Source: Massilia antarctica
Lineage (GTDB): Bacteria > Pseudomonadota > Gammaproteobacteria > Burkholderiales > Burkholderiaceae_D
Assembly: GCF_015689335.1 (NCBI RefSeq)
Contig: NZ_CP065053.1
Span: 6,262,001-6,326,000 of the forward strand
DNA: 64,000 nt
Direction: 5' to 3'
Part shown: positions 30,349 to 38,981 of the stretch, piece after piece
Layout: each line of letters opens with the position of its first letter
Numbering within the stretch: position 1 is the stretch's first letter
Notes under the pieces: generated by a model
What the model was told of the DNA's origin: nothing
The model's input: only the letters and a program-made list of their open reading frames with translations
The model's database searches: none
Translations under genes and position numbers: made by a program

Positions 30349-33075
30349 TCAGGCGGTTTCCCGCGCTCTTGTCTGGATTAACAACACTTTGATTTCGGGT
30401 ACGCAGGAGCCGCAGTTGCCGCCCGCTTTCAGGCAGGCCGTCACGTCCGGCACCGTCTTCAGGTCGCGCGTGGCGATCGCCTCGCAGATCGTATTGCGCC
30501 CCACGCCGAAGCAGGAACACACGGTCGGCCCGGTATCAAGCGGCATGCCCAGCGCCTGGCCGGCCAGCAGGCCGGCACGGTCGAGCTGGGTCAGCGATTC
30601 GCTGGCGAACAGGCTGGCCAGCCAAGCGCGCGCCGGCAGGTCGGTACGCGGCGACAGGAAGATGCACTGTTCGATGCGCTCCCCCACCACGTGCACGGCG
30701 CGGTACACGCCATCGCTGGCGTCCTCGTAATCGAGCCAGTCGGCATCAATCGAATCCACGCCGAGCAGCGCGCGGGCCCAGGCGGCGCGGTCGCGCAACT
30801 GGCCGCGCCCCGCCATCTCGTAGCGCGCAAAGCCGCGCCCCTGCACCCGCGTCCAGTGCGCGACGTGGTCGAGCGCCAGTTCGCCGCGGCTCAACACGAA
30901 GGCGTGCCAGGCCACCCCGAAGCGCTCAACCTGCACCGGCGTATGCTTGAATTCCGGTTCGCCCGACACCGGATCGACCACCGGATTGACCACCGTGCCG
31001 ACGCGCGCGTCGGATGCCGTCTGGCCGTTCCAGTGAATCGGCACGAACACCGAGCCGCGCGCGATGCCGCCGCCGTGCTGGACGCGCGCCACCATCGCTC
31101 CCCACCGGCTCGATACGCGCGCCAGCTCCCCTTCGCGCACGCCGTACAGCAGCGCGTCCTGCGGATGCATGTCGATGAAGGCTTCGGCCGTGTGGTCGGC
31201 CAGGCGCGGCGCGCGCCCGGTACGGCTCATGGTGTGCCACTGGTCGCGCACGCGGCCCGTGTTGAGCACCAGCGGATACTCCGGATCGACCGGGTTGGCC
31301 GGTGCGCGCGGCGCAGTGGGGATGAAGCGCGCCTTGCCGTCGGCGTGGGCGAAGCGGCGGTCGGCGAACAGGCGCGCGCTGCCTTCCAGGGCGCCATCGG
31401 CGCCGCGCCGCACCGGCCACTGCATCGGTTCGAGCTTGTCGTAATCCGGCGCCTGCAAGCCGCACAGGCCGGACAGGTCGAATACGCGCCGTTGCGGGCC
31501 CTCGTTGCGAAATACCGACAGGCGCGCATGTTCGTCGAAAACCTCGTGCGCGCTGGCGAAATCGAAGCCGTCGAAGCCCATCCGCCGTGCCACGTCCGCC
31601 AGGATGCGCCAGTCGGCGCGCGCTTCGCCGGGCGCCGGCAAAAAGGCGCGCTGGCGCGAAATGAGGCGCTCGGAATTGGTGACCGTGCCGTCCTTCTCGC
31701 CCCAGCCCAGGGCCGGCAGCAGCACGTCGGCAAAGGCATTCGTGTCGGTGCTGGCGATAATGTCGGACACCACCACCAGCTCGCACTTTTCCAGCGCGCG
31801 CTGGACCTGGTTCGCGTCCGGCATGCTCACCATCGGATTGGTGGCGATCACCCACACCGCCTTGACCTTGCCCTCTTCGATCGCCTTGAACAGGTCGACC
31901 GCCTTCAGCCCGCCCCTGGCGGCGATGCGCGGCGACGACCAGAAGGTTTGCACGGTATCGCGGTGCTGCGGATTGTCCAGGTCCATGTGCGCGGCCAGCA
32001 TGTTGGCCAGGCCGCCCACTTCGCGCCCGCCCATCGCATTCGGCTGGCCGGTGATCGAAAACGGTCCCATGCCCGGTTGGCCGATGCGGCCCGTGAGCAG
32101 GTGGCAGTTGATGATGCTATTGACTTTATCGGTACCCGACGACGACTGGTTCACGCCTTGCGAGAAGGCCGTGATCACTTTCGTGGTCGCCGCGAAGCCG
32201 CCGTAAAAGGCCATCAGGTCGTCGGGGTCGATCCGGCAGTGGCGCGCCACCGCCAGCGGATCGGCGCAATCGACCTGCGCCGCGTCCAGCGCCTGTTCCA
32301 GGCCGCTGGTGTGGGCCTCGATGAAGGAGGTGTCGCCCGCGCCTGCGCGCGCCAGGTAGCTGAGCAAGCCGTTGAACAGCCACACGTCGGTACCGGGTTT
32401 CACCGGCAGGTGCAGGTCGGCCAGCTCGCAGGTGGCGGTGCGGCGCGGATCGATGACGACAATCCGCACTTCGGGCCGCGCTTCCTTCAGGCGCGCGATG
32501 CGCTGGAACAGGATCGGATGGCACCACGCCGTGTTCGAGCCGACCAGCACCACCATGTCGGCCAGGTCGAAATCTTCGTAGCAGCCCGGCACCAGGTCGG
32601 CGCCGAAGGCGCGCTTGTGGCCCGCCACGGCCGACGACATGCACAGGCGCGAATTGGTGTCGATGTTGGCGCTGCCGATATACCCTTTCATCAGCTTGTT
32701 GGCCACGTAGTAGTCTTCGGTCAGCAGCTGGCCCGACACATACAGTGCCACGGAGTCCGGGCCATGTTCGTCGATGATGGCGCGCAGGCCGCCGGCGACG
32801 CGCTCGACCGCTTCGTCCCACGACGCCTGGCGCAGCACGCCGTCTTCGCGCAAGGCCGGATGCAGCAGGCGGCCTTCCAGCCCGATGGTTTCGCCCAGTG
32901 CCGCCCCCTTCACGCACAGGCGGCCGCGGTTGGCGGGGTGGCTCGTGTCGCCAGCGATGGCGATGGCGCCATCGGGCAAGGGCATGGCGGTCACGCCGCA
33001 ACCTACGCCGCAATAAGGACAGGTGCTGCGCACCGCGAGAGGAATGGGTCCGCCCGGGAAAGGGGAAAGGTTCAA
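30349..33075 (-). CDS. nasA: Assimilatory nitrate reductase, catalytic subunit
   Basis: 908 residues. An N-terminal [4Fe-4S] motif (CPYCGVGCGV) precedes molybdopterin oxidoreductase domains (about 60-560), a molybdopterin-dinucleotide-binding domain (590-720), and a C-terminal BFD-like [2Fe-2S] domain (VCSCFGVGRNTICEAI and KAGGNCGSCVPE). It reduces nitrate to nitrite in the cytoplasm with a bis-MGD molybdenum cofactor. The start is probably TTG 33075, as GGAG lies six bases upstream; GTG 33033 is the alternative. It is the last gene of the narK-nirBD unit. Mo supply probably depends on the modABC genes at 59986-62501. Confidence 0.94.
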   Translation of the reverse strand: MNLSPFPGGPIPLAVRSTCPYCGVGCGVTAMPLPDGAIAIAGDTSHPANRGRLCVKGAALGETIGLEGRLLHPALREDGVLRQASWDEAVERVAGGLRAIIDEHGPDSVALYVSGQLLTEDYYVANKLMKGYIGSANIDTNSRLCMSSAVAGHKRAFGADLVPGCYEDFDLADMVVLVGSNTAWCHPILFQRIARLKEARPEVRIVVIDPRRTATCELADLHLPVKPGTDVWLFNGLLSYLARAGAGDTSFIEAHTSGLEQALDAAQVDCADPLAVARHCRIDPDDLMAFYGGFAATTKVITAFSQGVNQSSSGTDKVNSIINCHLLTGRIGQPGMGPFSITGQPNAMGGREVGGLANMLAAHMDLDNPQHRDTVQTFWSSPRIAARGGLKAVDLFKAIEEGKVKAVWVIATNPMVSMPDANQVQRALEKCELVVVSDIIASTDTNAFADVLLPALGWGEKDGTVTNSERLISRQRAFLPAPGEARADWRILADVARRMGFDGFDFASAHEVFDEHARLSVFRNEGPQRRVFDLSGLCGLQAPDYDKLEPMQWPVRRGADGALEGSARLFADRRFAHADGKARFIPTAPRAPANPVDPEYPLVLNTGRVRDQWHTMSRTGRAPRLADHTAEAFIDMHPQDALLYGVREGELARVSSRWGAMVARVQHGGGIARGSVFVPIHWNGQTASDARVGTVVNPVVDPVSGEPEFKHTPVQVERFGVAWHAFVLSRGELALDHVAHWTRVQGRGFARYEMAGRGQLRDRAAWARALLGVDSIDADWLDYEDASDGVYRAVHVVGERIEQCIFLSPRTDLPARAWLASLFASESLTQLDRAGLLAGQALGMPLDTGPTVCSCFGVGRNTICEAIATRDLKTVPDVTACLKAGGNCGSCVPEIKVLLIQTRARETA

Positions 33076-33088
33076 ATCGGACTCCGTG

Positions 33089-34345
33089 TCAGGCGGCTTG
33101 GGCGCACAGCGCTTCGCCGAACAGCAGGCGGCTGCGCATGGCCGATATGTCGGTGCGGTTCTGGATCAGGCCGAAGTACCACGGGCCATCCTGCACGTCG
33201 CCGTACAGGACCGCGCCCGCGATCCGGTTCCCGGCCAGCACCAGGCGTTTGTAGATGCCGCGGCGCGGATCGCGCAATACCAGGTCTTCGCTGCCCTCGC
33301 CGCCGATAAAGTCGCCCACCGAATACAGGTCGACGCCGGTCACTTTCAGCTTGGTGGGCGTGGCTTGCTGTACGTAGCGGCGATGGCCGTTGCGCGCCAG
33401 GTGGGCGCCGCAGACCTTGGCCTGGTCCCAGATCGGGGCCACCAGGCCGAACGTGGCGCTGCGGTGCTGCACGCACTCGCCCACCGCGTAGACGCGCGGA
33501 TCGTAAGTCTGCAAGGTATCGTCGACCACGATGGCGCGCTCGCAGTGCAGGCCGGCCGATTGGGCCAGTTCGATATTCGGACGCACGCCGGCCGCCATGA
33601 CCACCAGGTCGGCCGGGATTTCCTTGCCATCCTTGAAGCGCACGGCTTTGACGCGCGTGTCGCCCACGATCTCGCTGGTGTGCGCTTCGAGCAGGAAGCG
33701 CAGGCCCTTGAGCTCCAGCGCGGATTTCAAAAGCAGCGCGGCCGGCTTGTCGAGCTGCTGGTTCATCAGGCTATCCATCATGTGCACCACGGTGACCTGC
33801 ATGCCGCGCCGCAGCAGGCCGTTGGCCGCCTCCAGCCCGAGCAAGCCGCCGCCGATGACGACCGCGTGGCCGCCGCCGCGGGCCGCTTCCAGCATCGTAT
33901 CGACATCCTGGATGTCGCGAAAGCCGATCACCCCTGCCAGTTTATGGCCCGGCACCGGCACGATGAACGGCTTGGAGCCGGTGGCCAGCAGCAGCCGGTC
34001 GTACCAGACTTCGCGGCCCGACTGCGAACGTACCATGCGCTTGCGGCGGTCGATGTGCACCACAGGGTCGCCCGCGTGCAGGGTGATGCCGTTGGCGGCA
34101 TACCATTCGCGCGTGTGCAGCATGATGTCGTCGATATTTTTTTCGCCGGCCAGCAGCGGCGAGAGCAGGATGCGATTGTAGTTACCATGCGGCTCGGCGC
34201 CGAACACCGTGATGTCGTACAGCTCCGGCGCCAGCTTGAGCATTTCCTCGACCGTGCGCATGCCGGCCATGCCATTGCCGATGACAACCAGCGATTGCCT
34301 GGCGACGGGCGCTATGGCCGGCTTCATGCTCACGCCCGCACTCAT
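33089..34345 (-). CDS. FAD/NAD(P)-dependent oxidoreductase of the nitrate operon
   Basis: 418 residues. An FAD-binding motif at the start (LVVIGNGMAGMRTVEEML), an NAD-binding GGGLLGLEAANGL near 150, and the second FAD contact (VYAVGECVQH) are present. It resembles the N-terminal third of NirB without its iron-sulfur and siroheme domains. It probably passes electrons from NAD(P)H to NasA; this is an inference from position and fold. ATG 34345 overlaps the nirD stop (ATGA). nasA starts 13 bases downstream. Confidence 0.9.
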   Translation of the reverse strand: MSAGVSMKPAIAPVARQSLVVIGNGMAGMRTVEEMLKLAPELYDITVFGAEPHGNYNRILLSPLLAGEKNIDDIMLHTREWYAANGITLHAGDPVVHIDRRKRMVRSQSGREVWYDRLLLATGSKPFIVPVPGHKLAGVIGFRDIQDVDTMLEAARGGGHAVVIGGGLLGLEAANGLLRRGMQVTVVHMMDSLMNQQLDKPAALLLKSALELKGLRFLLEAHTSEIVGDTRVKAVRFKDGKEIPADLVVMAAGVRPNIELAQSAGLHCERAIVVDDTLQTYDPRVYAVGECVQHRSATFGLVAPIWDQAKVCGAHLARNGHRRYVQQATPTKLKVTGVDLYSVGDFIGGEGSEDLVLRDPRRGIYKRLVLAGNRIAGAVLYGDVQDGPWYFGLIQNRTDISAMRSRLLFGEALCAQAA

Positions 34346-34689
34346 GCGCAGACCCACACCTTGCCGTCCTGGACCCGTGCGCGGTAGCTCGGCACCGAAT
34401 GTTCCGGCGCTTCCAGGCATTCGCCGGTGAACAGGTCGAAGTGCTGTTTGTAGATGGGCGAGGCCACCACGATGCGCTCGCCCAGGCTGCCCACCAGCCC
34501 GCGCGAGAGCACGGACACGCCGCTGTTCGCATCGTAGTTCCCGATGGCGAAGACGCGTTCTTCGGCGTCGGCCACGTGGAACACGGCGACCTGCTCGCCG
34601 CCGAGCAGCGCGCACACGCCGGTGTTGGGGACGATCTCGTCGAGCGAGCAGACGGCAGTCCAGTTGGTCAGTTCGATATCGCGGTGCAT
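34342..34689 (-). CDS. nirD: Nitrite reductase small subunit
   Basis: 115 residues, a Rieske-like fold as in NirD: WTAVCSLDEIVPNTGVCALL, VFAIGNYDANSG, PIYKQHFDLFTGECLE. The canonical Rieske Cys/His ligands are absent, as is normal for NirD. It pairs with NirB to form the NADH-dependent nitrite reductase. AAGGAG precedes the ATG. Ten bases after nirB and overlapping the next gene by four, so clearly operonic. Confidence 0.94.
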   Translation of the reverse strand: MHRDIELTNWTAVCSLDEIVPNTGVCALLGGEQVAVFHVADAEERVFAIGNYDANSGVSVLSRGLVGSLGERIVVASPIYKQHFDLFTGECLEAPEHSVPSYRARVQDGKVWVCA

Positions 34690-34699
34690 GAGCTTCTCC

Positions 34700-37231
34700 T
34701 TAGGCGGTTTTGACGATGAGTGGAATGACGCGCTTGCGCTCTTCGATCGTGGCCGGACGAATCTGGCCGCGCTCGGGCATGAAGACCACGTTCTGGTCGG
34801 CCTGGTCGCTGTTCACGAAATGGCGGAAGCGCTGGCGCGTGGCCGGATCGTTGACGGCATGCTTCCACTCGCAGGCGTAGGTGTCGACCACGTGCTGCAT
34901 ATCGGCTTCGAGTTCGGCGGCCAGGTGCAGCTTGTCGTCGATGACGACCGATTTGAGGTAATCGAGGCCGCCTTCGAGGTTGTCGCGCCAGACGCTGGTG
35001 CGTTGCAGGCGGTCGGCCGTACGGACATAAAACATCAGGAAGCGGTCGATGTAGCGCACCACGGTTTCCTGGTCCAGATCCGAGGCGATCAGTTCCGCGT
35101 GGCGCGGCTTCATGCCGCCGTTACCGCACACGTACAGGTTCCAGCCCTTTTCGGTGGCGATCAGGCCGACGTCCTTGCCCTGCGCTTCGGCGCATTCGCG
35201 GGTGCAGCCGGACACACCGAACTTGATCTTGTGCGGCGTGCGCAAGCCCTTGTAGCGGTTTTCCAGCTCGATCGCGAAACCGACGCTGTCGGCCACGCCA
35301 TAGCGGCACCAGGTCGAGCCGACGCACGATTTGACGGTGCGCAGCGACTTGCCGTACGCATGGCCCGACTCGAAACCGGCCTCGATCAGTTCTTCCCAGA
35401 TAAACGGCAGCTGCTCGACCCGGGCGCCGAACAGGTCGACCCGCTGGCCGCCGGTGATCTTGGTGTACAGCCCGTATTTTTTGGCGACCGTGCCGACCGC
35501 GATCAGGCCATCGGCCGTCACTTCCCCGCCCGCCATGCGCGGCACCACCGAATAGGTGCCATCCTTCTGGATGTTACCGAGGAAGTAGTCGTTCGAATCC
35601 TGCAGGCTGGCGTGTTCGGGTTTCAGCACGAAGTCGTTCCAGGTCGACGCCAGCACGTTGGCGGCCATCGGTTTGCAGATGTCGCAACCGCGCCCCGTGC
35701 CGTGCTGCGCCAGCAGGTCCTCGAAGGAGGTGATTCGTCCGACCTTGACCAGGTGATAAATCTCCTGGCGCGAGTACGGGAAGTGTTCGCAGACGTGGTT
35801 GTCGACGGCCATGCCCTGCTTTTTCATTTCCGCCTTCATCACCTGCGTGACCAGGGCCACGCAGCCGCCGCAGGTGGAGCCGGCCTTGGTGCAGCTTTTC
35901 AGCGCGCCGATGGTGGTGGCACCGCCGCACACGGCGGCGCACAGGTCGCCCTTGGAGACATCGTTGCAGGAGCAGATCTGGGCCGTGTCGGGCAAGGCGT
36001 CCACACCAAGGCCCGGGCGCGCCTTGCCGTCGCTTTGCGGCAGGATGAGAAATTCGGGCGACTCGGGCAGCTCGATTTTATTCAACATCATCTGCAGCAG
36101 GGTGCCGTACTCGCTGGCGTCGCCCACCATCACGCCGCCGAGCAGGAACTTGCCGCAGTCGGAGACGACGATTTTCTTGTACACCTGTTTGCGCTCGTCG
36201 GTGAACTGGTAAGAGCGGCTGCCCGGGCTCACCGCATGCGGGTCGCCGATGCTGGCCACGTCCACGCCCATCAGTTTGAGCTTGGTGCTCATGTCGGCGC
36301 CGGTGAAGGCGGCGCCTTCGCCTTGCAGGTGGCGCGCGGCCACGCGGGCCATGTCGTAGCCCGGCGCCACCAGGCCGAACAGCTGGCCGTTCCACAGCGC
36401 GCACTCGCCGATGGCGTAGACATCCGGGTCCGAGGTCAGGCAGCTGTTATCGATGGCGATGCCGCCGCGCGCGCCGATCGTCAGGCCGCACAGGCGCGCC
36501 AGGTCGTCGCGCGGGCGAATCCCGGCCGAGAACACGATCATGTCGGTGTCCAGATGGCTGCCGTCGGCAAAGCGCATGCGGTGCGTGCCCTCTTCGCCGT
36601 CGACGATTTCGAGTGTGTTCTTTTGGGTGTGGACGGTCACACCCAGGTCTTCGATTTTGGCGCGCAGCACGCGCGCGCCGCCATCGTCGACCTGCACCGC
36701 CATCAGGCGCGGGGCAAATTCCACCACGTGGGTCTGCAACTGCATGTCGCGCAGGGCCTTGGCGCATTCCAGGCCGAGCAGGCCGCCGCCGATCACCACG
36801 CCGGTTTTGGAGCGCTTGCCGCATTCGAGCATCGCTTCCAGGTCTTCGATGGTGCGGTAGACGAAGCAATCCTTGCGGTCCTTGCCGGCCAGCGGCGGCA
36901 CGAACGGGTAGGAGCCGGTGGCGAACACCAGTTTGTCGTAGGCCAGCACTTCGCCGCTGCCGACAGTGACGGTCTTCGCTTCGCGGTCGACGGCGACCGC
37001 TTTCGCATTCAGCTTGAGCAGCATATTGCCGCCCTCGAAGAAACCGGCCGGCACCAGGGACAGGTCCTCGGCCGATTTACCGGCAAAGAATTCCGACAGG
37101 TGCACGCGGTCGTAGGCGGGACGCGGTTCTTCGCACAGGACCGTCACGTCGAGCGCCGGCGCACCGGCGGCGCCGAGCGACTCGAGGAATTTGTGGCCTA
37201 CCATGCCGTGGCCGATGACGATGATCTTCAT
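34700..37231 (-). CDS. nirB: NADH-dependent nitrite reductase large subunit
   Basis: 843 residues. FAD/NAD oxidoreductase part (IIVIGHGMVGHKFLESL; GGGLLGLECAKAL), two BFD-like [2Fe-2S] regions (CSCNDVSKG; GRGCDICKP), a nitrite/sulfite reductase ferredoxin-like half-domain, and the siroheme-[4Fe-4S] domain with its cysteine pairs CVGSTWC and CTREC. It reduces nitrite to ammonium with six electrons from NADH. AAGGAG lies upstream of ATG 37231, 11 bases after narK. Second gene of the operon. Confidence 0.96.
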   Translation of the reverse strand: MKIIVIGHGMVGHKFLESLGAAGAPALDVTVLCEEPRPAYDRVHLSEFFAGKSAEDLSLVPAGFFEGGNMLLKLNAKAVAVDREAKTVTVGSGEVLAYDKLVFATGSYPFVPPLAGKDRKDCFVYRTIEDLEAMLECGKRSKTGVVIGGGLLGLECAKALRDMQLQTHVVEFAPRLMAVQVDDGGARVLRAKIEDLGVTVHTQKNTLEIVDGEEGTHRMRFADGSHLDTDMIVFSAGIRPRDDLARLCGLTIGARGGIAIDNSCLTSDPDVYAIGECALWNGQLFGLVAPGYDMARVAARHLQGEGAAFTGADMSTKLKLMGVDVASIGDPHAVSPGSRSYQFTDERKQVYKKIVVSDCGKFLLGGVMVGDASEYGTLLQMMLNKIELPESPEFLILPQSDGKARPGLGVDALPDTAQICSCNDVSKGDLCAAVCGGATTIGALKSCTKAGSTCGGCVALVTQVMKAEMKKQGMAVDNHVCEHFPYSRQEIYHLVKVGRITSFEDLLAQHGTGRGCDICKPMAANVLASTWNDFVLKPEHASLQDSNDYFLGNIQKDGTYSVVPRMAGGEVTADGLIAVGTVAKKYGLYTKITGGQRVDLFGARVEQLPFIWEELIEAGFESGHAYGKSLRTVKSCVGSTWCRYGVADSVGFAIELENRYKGLRTPHKIKFGVSGCTRECAEAQGKDVGLIATEKGWNLYVCGNGGMKPRHAELIASDLDQETVVRYIDRFLMFYVRTADRLQRTSVWRDNLEGGLDYLKSVVIDDKLHLAAELEADMQHVVDTYACEWKHAVNDPATRQRFRHFVNSDQADQNVVFMPERGQIRPATIEERKRVIPLIVKTA

Positions 37232-37242
37232 GCTGGTTCTCC

Positions 37243-38547
37243 TTACGCGACTGCGTTATTGACGGCGACCGGACGGTCGTCCACGGCGGCGCTGAGCCTG
37301 ACCGCGATGGCGCACAGCGCCGACAGCAGCACCAGGCCGCTGAGGATGGTGAGGGTTTGGCCGATGTCGCCGGTGCCTTTCATGAGGAAGCCCGCGGCGA
37401 CCGCGCCCACGTTGCCGCCGGCGCCGATGATGCCGGCCACGCCGCCCAGCGCCTTGCTGTCCACAAAAGGCACCAGGGCGTAGGTGGCGCCGCAAGCCAT
37501 GTGGGTGAACAGGCCGAAGACCAGCATGGCGATCACCGCGAAGGTGACGCTGTCGGCCTTGGCGAACCACAGCAGGCCGGCGCCTTCGCCGATCATCATC
37601 ACGAACAGCAAGGTGACCCTGCTGTTGATGGTGCCGCGGATGGCCATCTTGTCCGAGACCCAGCCGCCCAGGGCACGGGCGAACAGCGCCAGCAGGCCGA
37701 AGCTGCCGGCGGCCATGCCGGCTTCCTTCAGGGTCAGCTTGAAGTGGTCGACGTAATACACGGCGGCGATGTTGTGGATGAAGATCTCGATGCCGAAGCA
37801 GGCCCCGTAGGTGACAAACAGCAGCCATACGCGGTGGTTGGCGCTGGCCGCCTTGAAGCTCTCCCAGCCGCCTTTTTTCCCACCTTCGATGGGAATGCCA
37901 GCGGCTTGCATGTCGTCGTAATTACCTTGCGGGCAATCCTGGGTGAATTTCCAGTAGAGACCCGCCATGACGAGCATCAGCACGCCGGGAACCAGCAGCG
38001 CCATCCGCCAGCCGGCCGCCTCGCTCACGCCCAGCATCAGCAGCGCGCCGACCAGCAGGGGCATCAGCGCCTGGGCCGCGCCGCCGCCGGCATTGCCCCA
38101 GCCGGCGGCAGCCGCGTTGGCGGTGCCGACGACCTTGGAGCTGAACATGACGGAGGTGTGGTACTGGGTGATGACGAAGCTGGCGCCGACCGCGCCGATG
38201 CCGAGGCGGAAGAACAGGAAGCTTTCGTAGCTTTGCGACGCCGCCACGCCAAGCACCGGGATGGCGCCGAGCAGCAGCAGGCCGGTGTAGGCCTTGCGCG
38301 GGCCGAAGCGGTCGCACATGGGGCCGACGATCAGGCGTACCAGAATCGTGATGGCGACGGCCGCAATGTTGATGTTGGCGACCTGGGCGAGGGTCAGGCC
38401 GAATTCGCCTTTGATGATGGGCATCAGCGGGGCGCAGGCGAACCAGGCGAAGAAGCAGACGAAGAAAGCCATCCAGGTCAGGTGGAAGGCGCGCATCTGC
38501 GGTGTGCTGATACTGAAAAGGTCGATGGTGTTTGCTTTGGTGGCCAT
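37243..38547 (-). CDS. narK: Nitrate/nitrite MFS transporter (NarK family)
   Basis: 434 residues with twelve predicted membrane helices. NarK/NasA-type signatures: RLIVGPMCDRFGPRKAYTGLL in the first half, NAAAAGWGNAGGGAAQALMPL (nitrate signature 1) and a Gly-rich GVAGIIGAGGNVGAVAAGF (signature 2). It brings nitrate into the cell for NasA. It is the first gene of the operon. The leader between its ATG and the sigma-54 promoter carries the ANTAR hairpins and an intrinsic terminator, so nitrate-dependent antitermination is predicted. Confidence 0.94.
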   Translation of the reverse strand: MATKANTIDLFSISTPQMRAFHLTWMAFFVCFFAWFACAPLMPIIKGEFGLTLAQVANINIAAVAITILVRLIVGPMCDRFGPRKAYTGLLLLGAIPVLGVAASQSYESFLFFRLGIGAVGASFVITQYHTSVMFSSKVVGTANAAAAGWGNAGGGAAQALMPLLVGALLMLGVSEAAGWRMALLVPGVLMLVMAGLYWKFTQDCPQGNYDDMQAAGIPIEGGKKGGWESFKAASANHRVWLLFVTYGACFGIEIFIHNIAAVYYVDHFKLTLKEAGMAAGSFGLLALFARALGGWVSDKMAIRGTINSRVTLLFVMMIGEGAGLLWFAKADSVTFAVIAMLVFGLFTHMACGATYALVPFVDSKALGGVAGIIGAGGNVGAVAAGFLMKGTGDIGQTLTILSGLVLLSALCAIAVRLSAAVDDRPVAVNNAVA

Positions 38548-38560
38548 TGTTTATCCCGTT

Positions 38561-38617
38561 AAAAACAAAAAGGCGTCCGACCAGACCCGGTTGTAAAAAC
38601 CAGGTTGGGCGGACGCC
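38561..38617 (-). terminator. Intrinsic terminator in the narK leader
   Basis: On the minus strand GGCGTCCG (38617-38610) pairs with CGGACGCC (38579-38572), enclosing a further CC-TGGTT/AACC-GG stem. It is followed by TTTTTGTTTTT (38571-38561), 13 bases before the narK start. A strong terminator inside a leader is the target of an antitermination switch. Confidence 0.9.
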
Positions 38618-38625
38618 GTTGTCCT

Positions 38626-38677
38626 GCCGATCCGTCGTTAGATCAGCGCAAGTTGTTCAGGGGATCGCCATTGATCC
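38626..38677 (-). ncRNA. ANTAR two-hairpin antiterminator element (NasT target)
   Basis: P1: GGATC-(AATGGC)-GATCC, plus-strand 38662-38677. P2: GCTGATCT-(AACGAC)-GGATCGGC, plus-strand 38626-38647. Both loops have six bases with A at position 1 and G at position 4, the known ANTAR signature. The terminator follows eight bases after P2. NasT, an ANTAR protein, is encoded 1.5 kb upstream. Confidence 0.85.
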
Positions 38678-38691
38678 GATAGGTACTGTTT

Positions 38692-38707
38692 AGCAAACGC
38701 CGTGCCA
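38692..38707 (-). promoter_or_regulatory. Sigma-54 promoter of the nitrate assimilation operon
   Basis: Minus strand reads TGGCAC-GGCGT-TTGCT, a perfect match to the -24/-12 consensus TGGCAC-N5-TTGCW. Start of transcription is predicted near 38681, four bases before the first hexaloop hairpin. This implies RpoN and an enhancer-binding activator such as NtrC. A lone GGTGCA half-site at 38769-38774 is too weak to call as its operator. Confidence 0.85.
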
Positions 38708-38931
38708 GGTGCGCGCCGGGGCGCAATGGGAGGGGTGAGGCGGGGAGTTGAGGCGAACGCTACATTGCGGTGCACAAATGCCCGAAAATGATGCGCGGGA
38801 GGGTGCGCCGCCTCGTGTCTGTCACGTCGTCTCTCTGGCACGCCGTTGTTCCTAGCAATGCCAGAAACGACTTCCCGCGAGGGCGAAAACCGAAGTTTCT
38901 TTCGCGGCCACAAACTGAGCGACGAACTTGG

Positions 38932-38951
38932 GTCCCCGCCTTCGCGGGGAC
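38932..38951. repeat. Dispersed-type palindromic repeat
   Basis: GTCCCCGC (38932-38939), loop CTTC, GCGGGGAC (38944-38951). This perfect 8-bp stem with CTTC loop belongs to a kind of intergenic repeat widespread in proteobacteria. It sits 30 bases beyond the nasS stop and could end that transcript. The adjoining 38780-38930 segment has no gene I can support. Confidence 0.7.
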
Positions 38952-38981
38952 GACGGTGGTTAAAGCAGATGAACGACGGGG

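Noticed and set aside
30691..37483. Very long plus-strand frames (872 and 979 codons) opposite nasA and nirB
   Set aside because: Composition is typical of reverse-strand shadow frames and the minus-strand genes are certain.
38769..38774. NtrC enhancer site for the sigma-54 promoter
   Set aside because: Only one GGTGCA half-site fits; the other half shows no match, so I did not annotate it.
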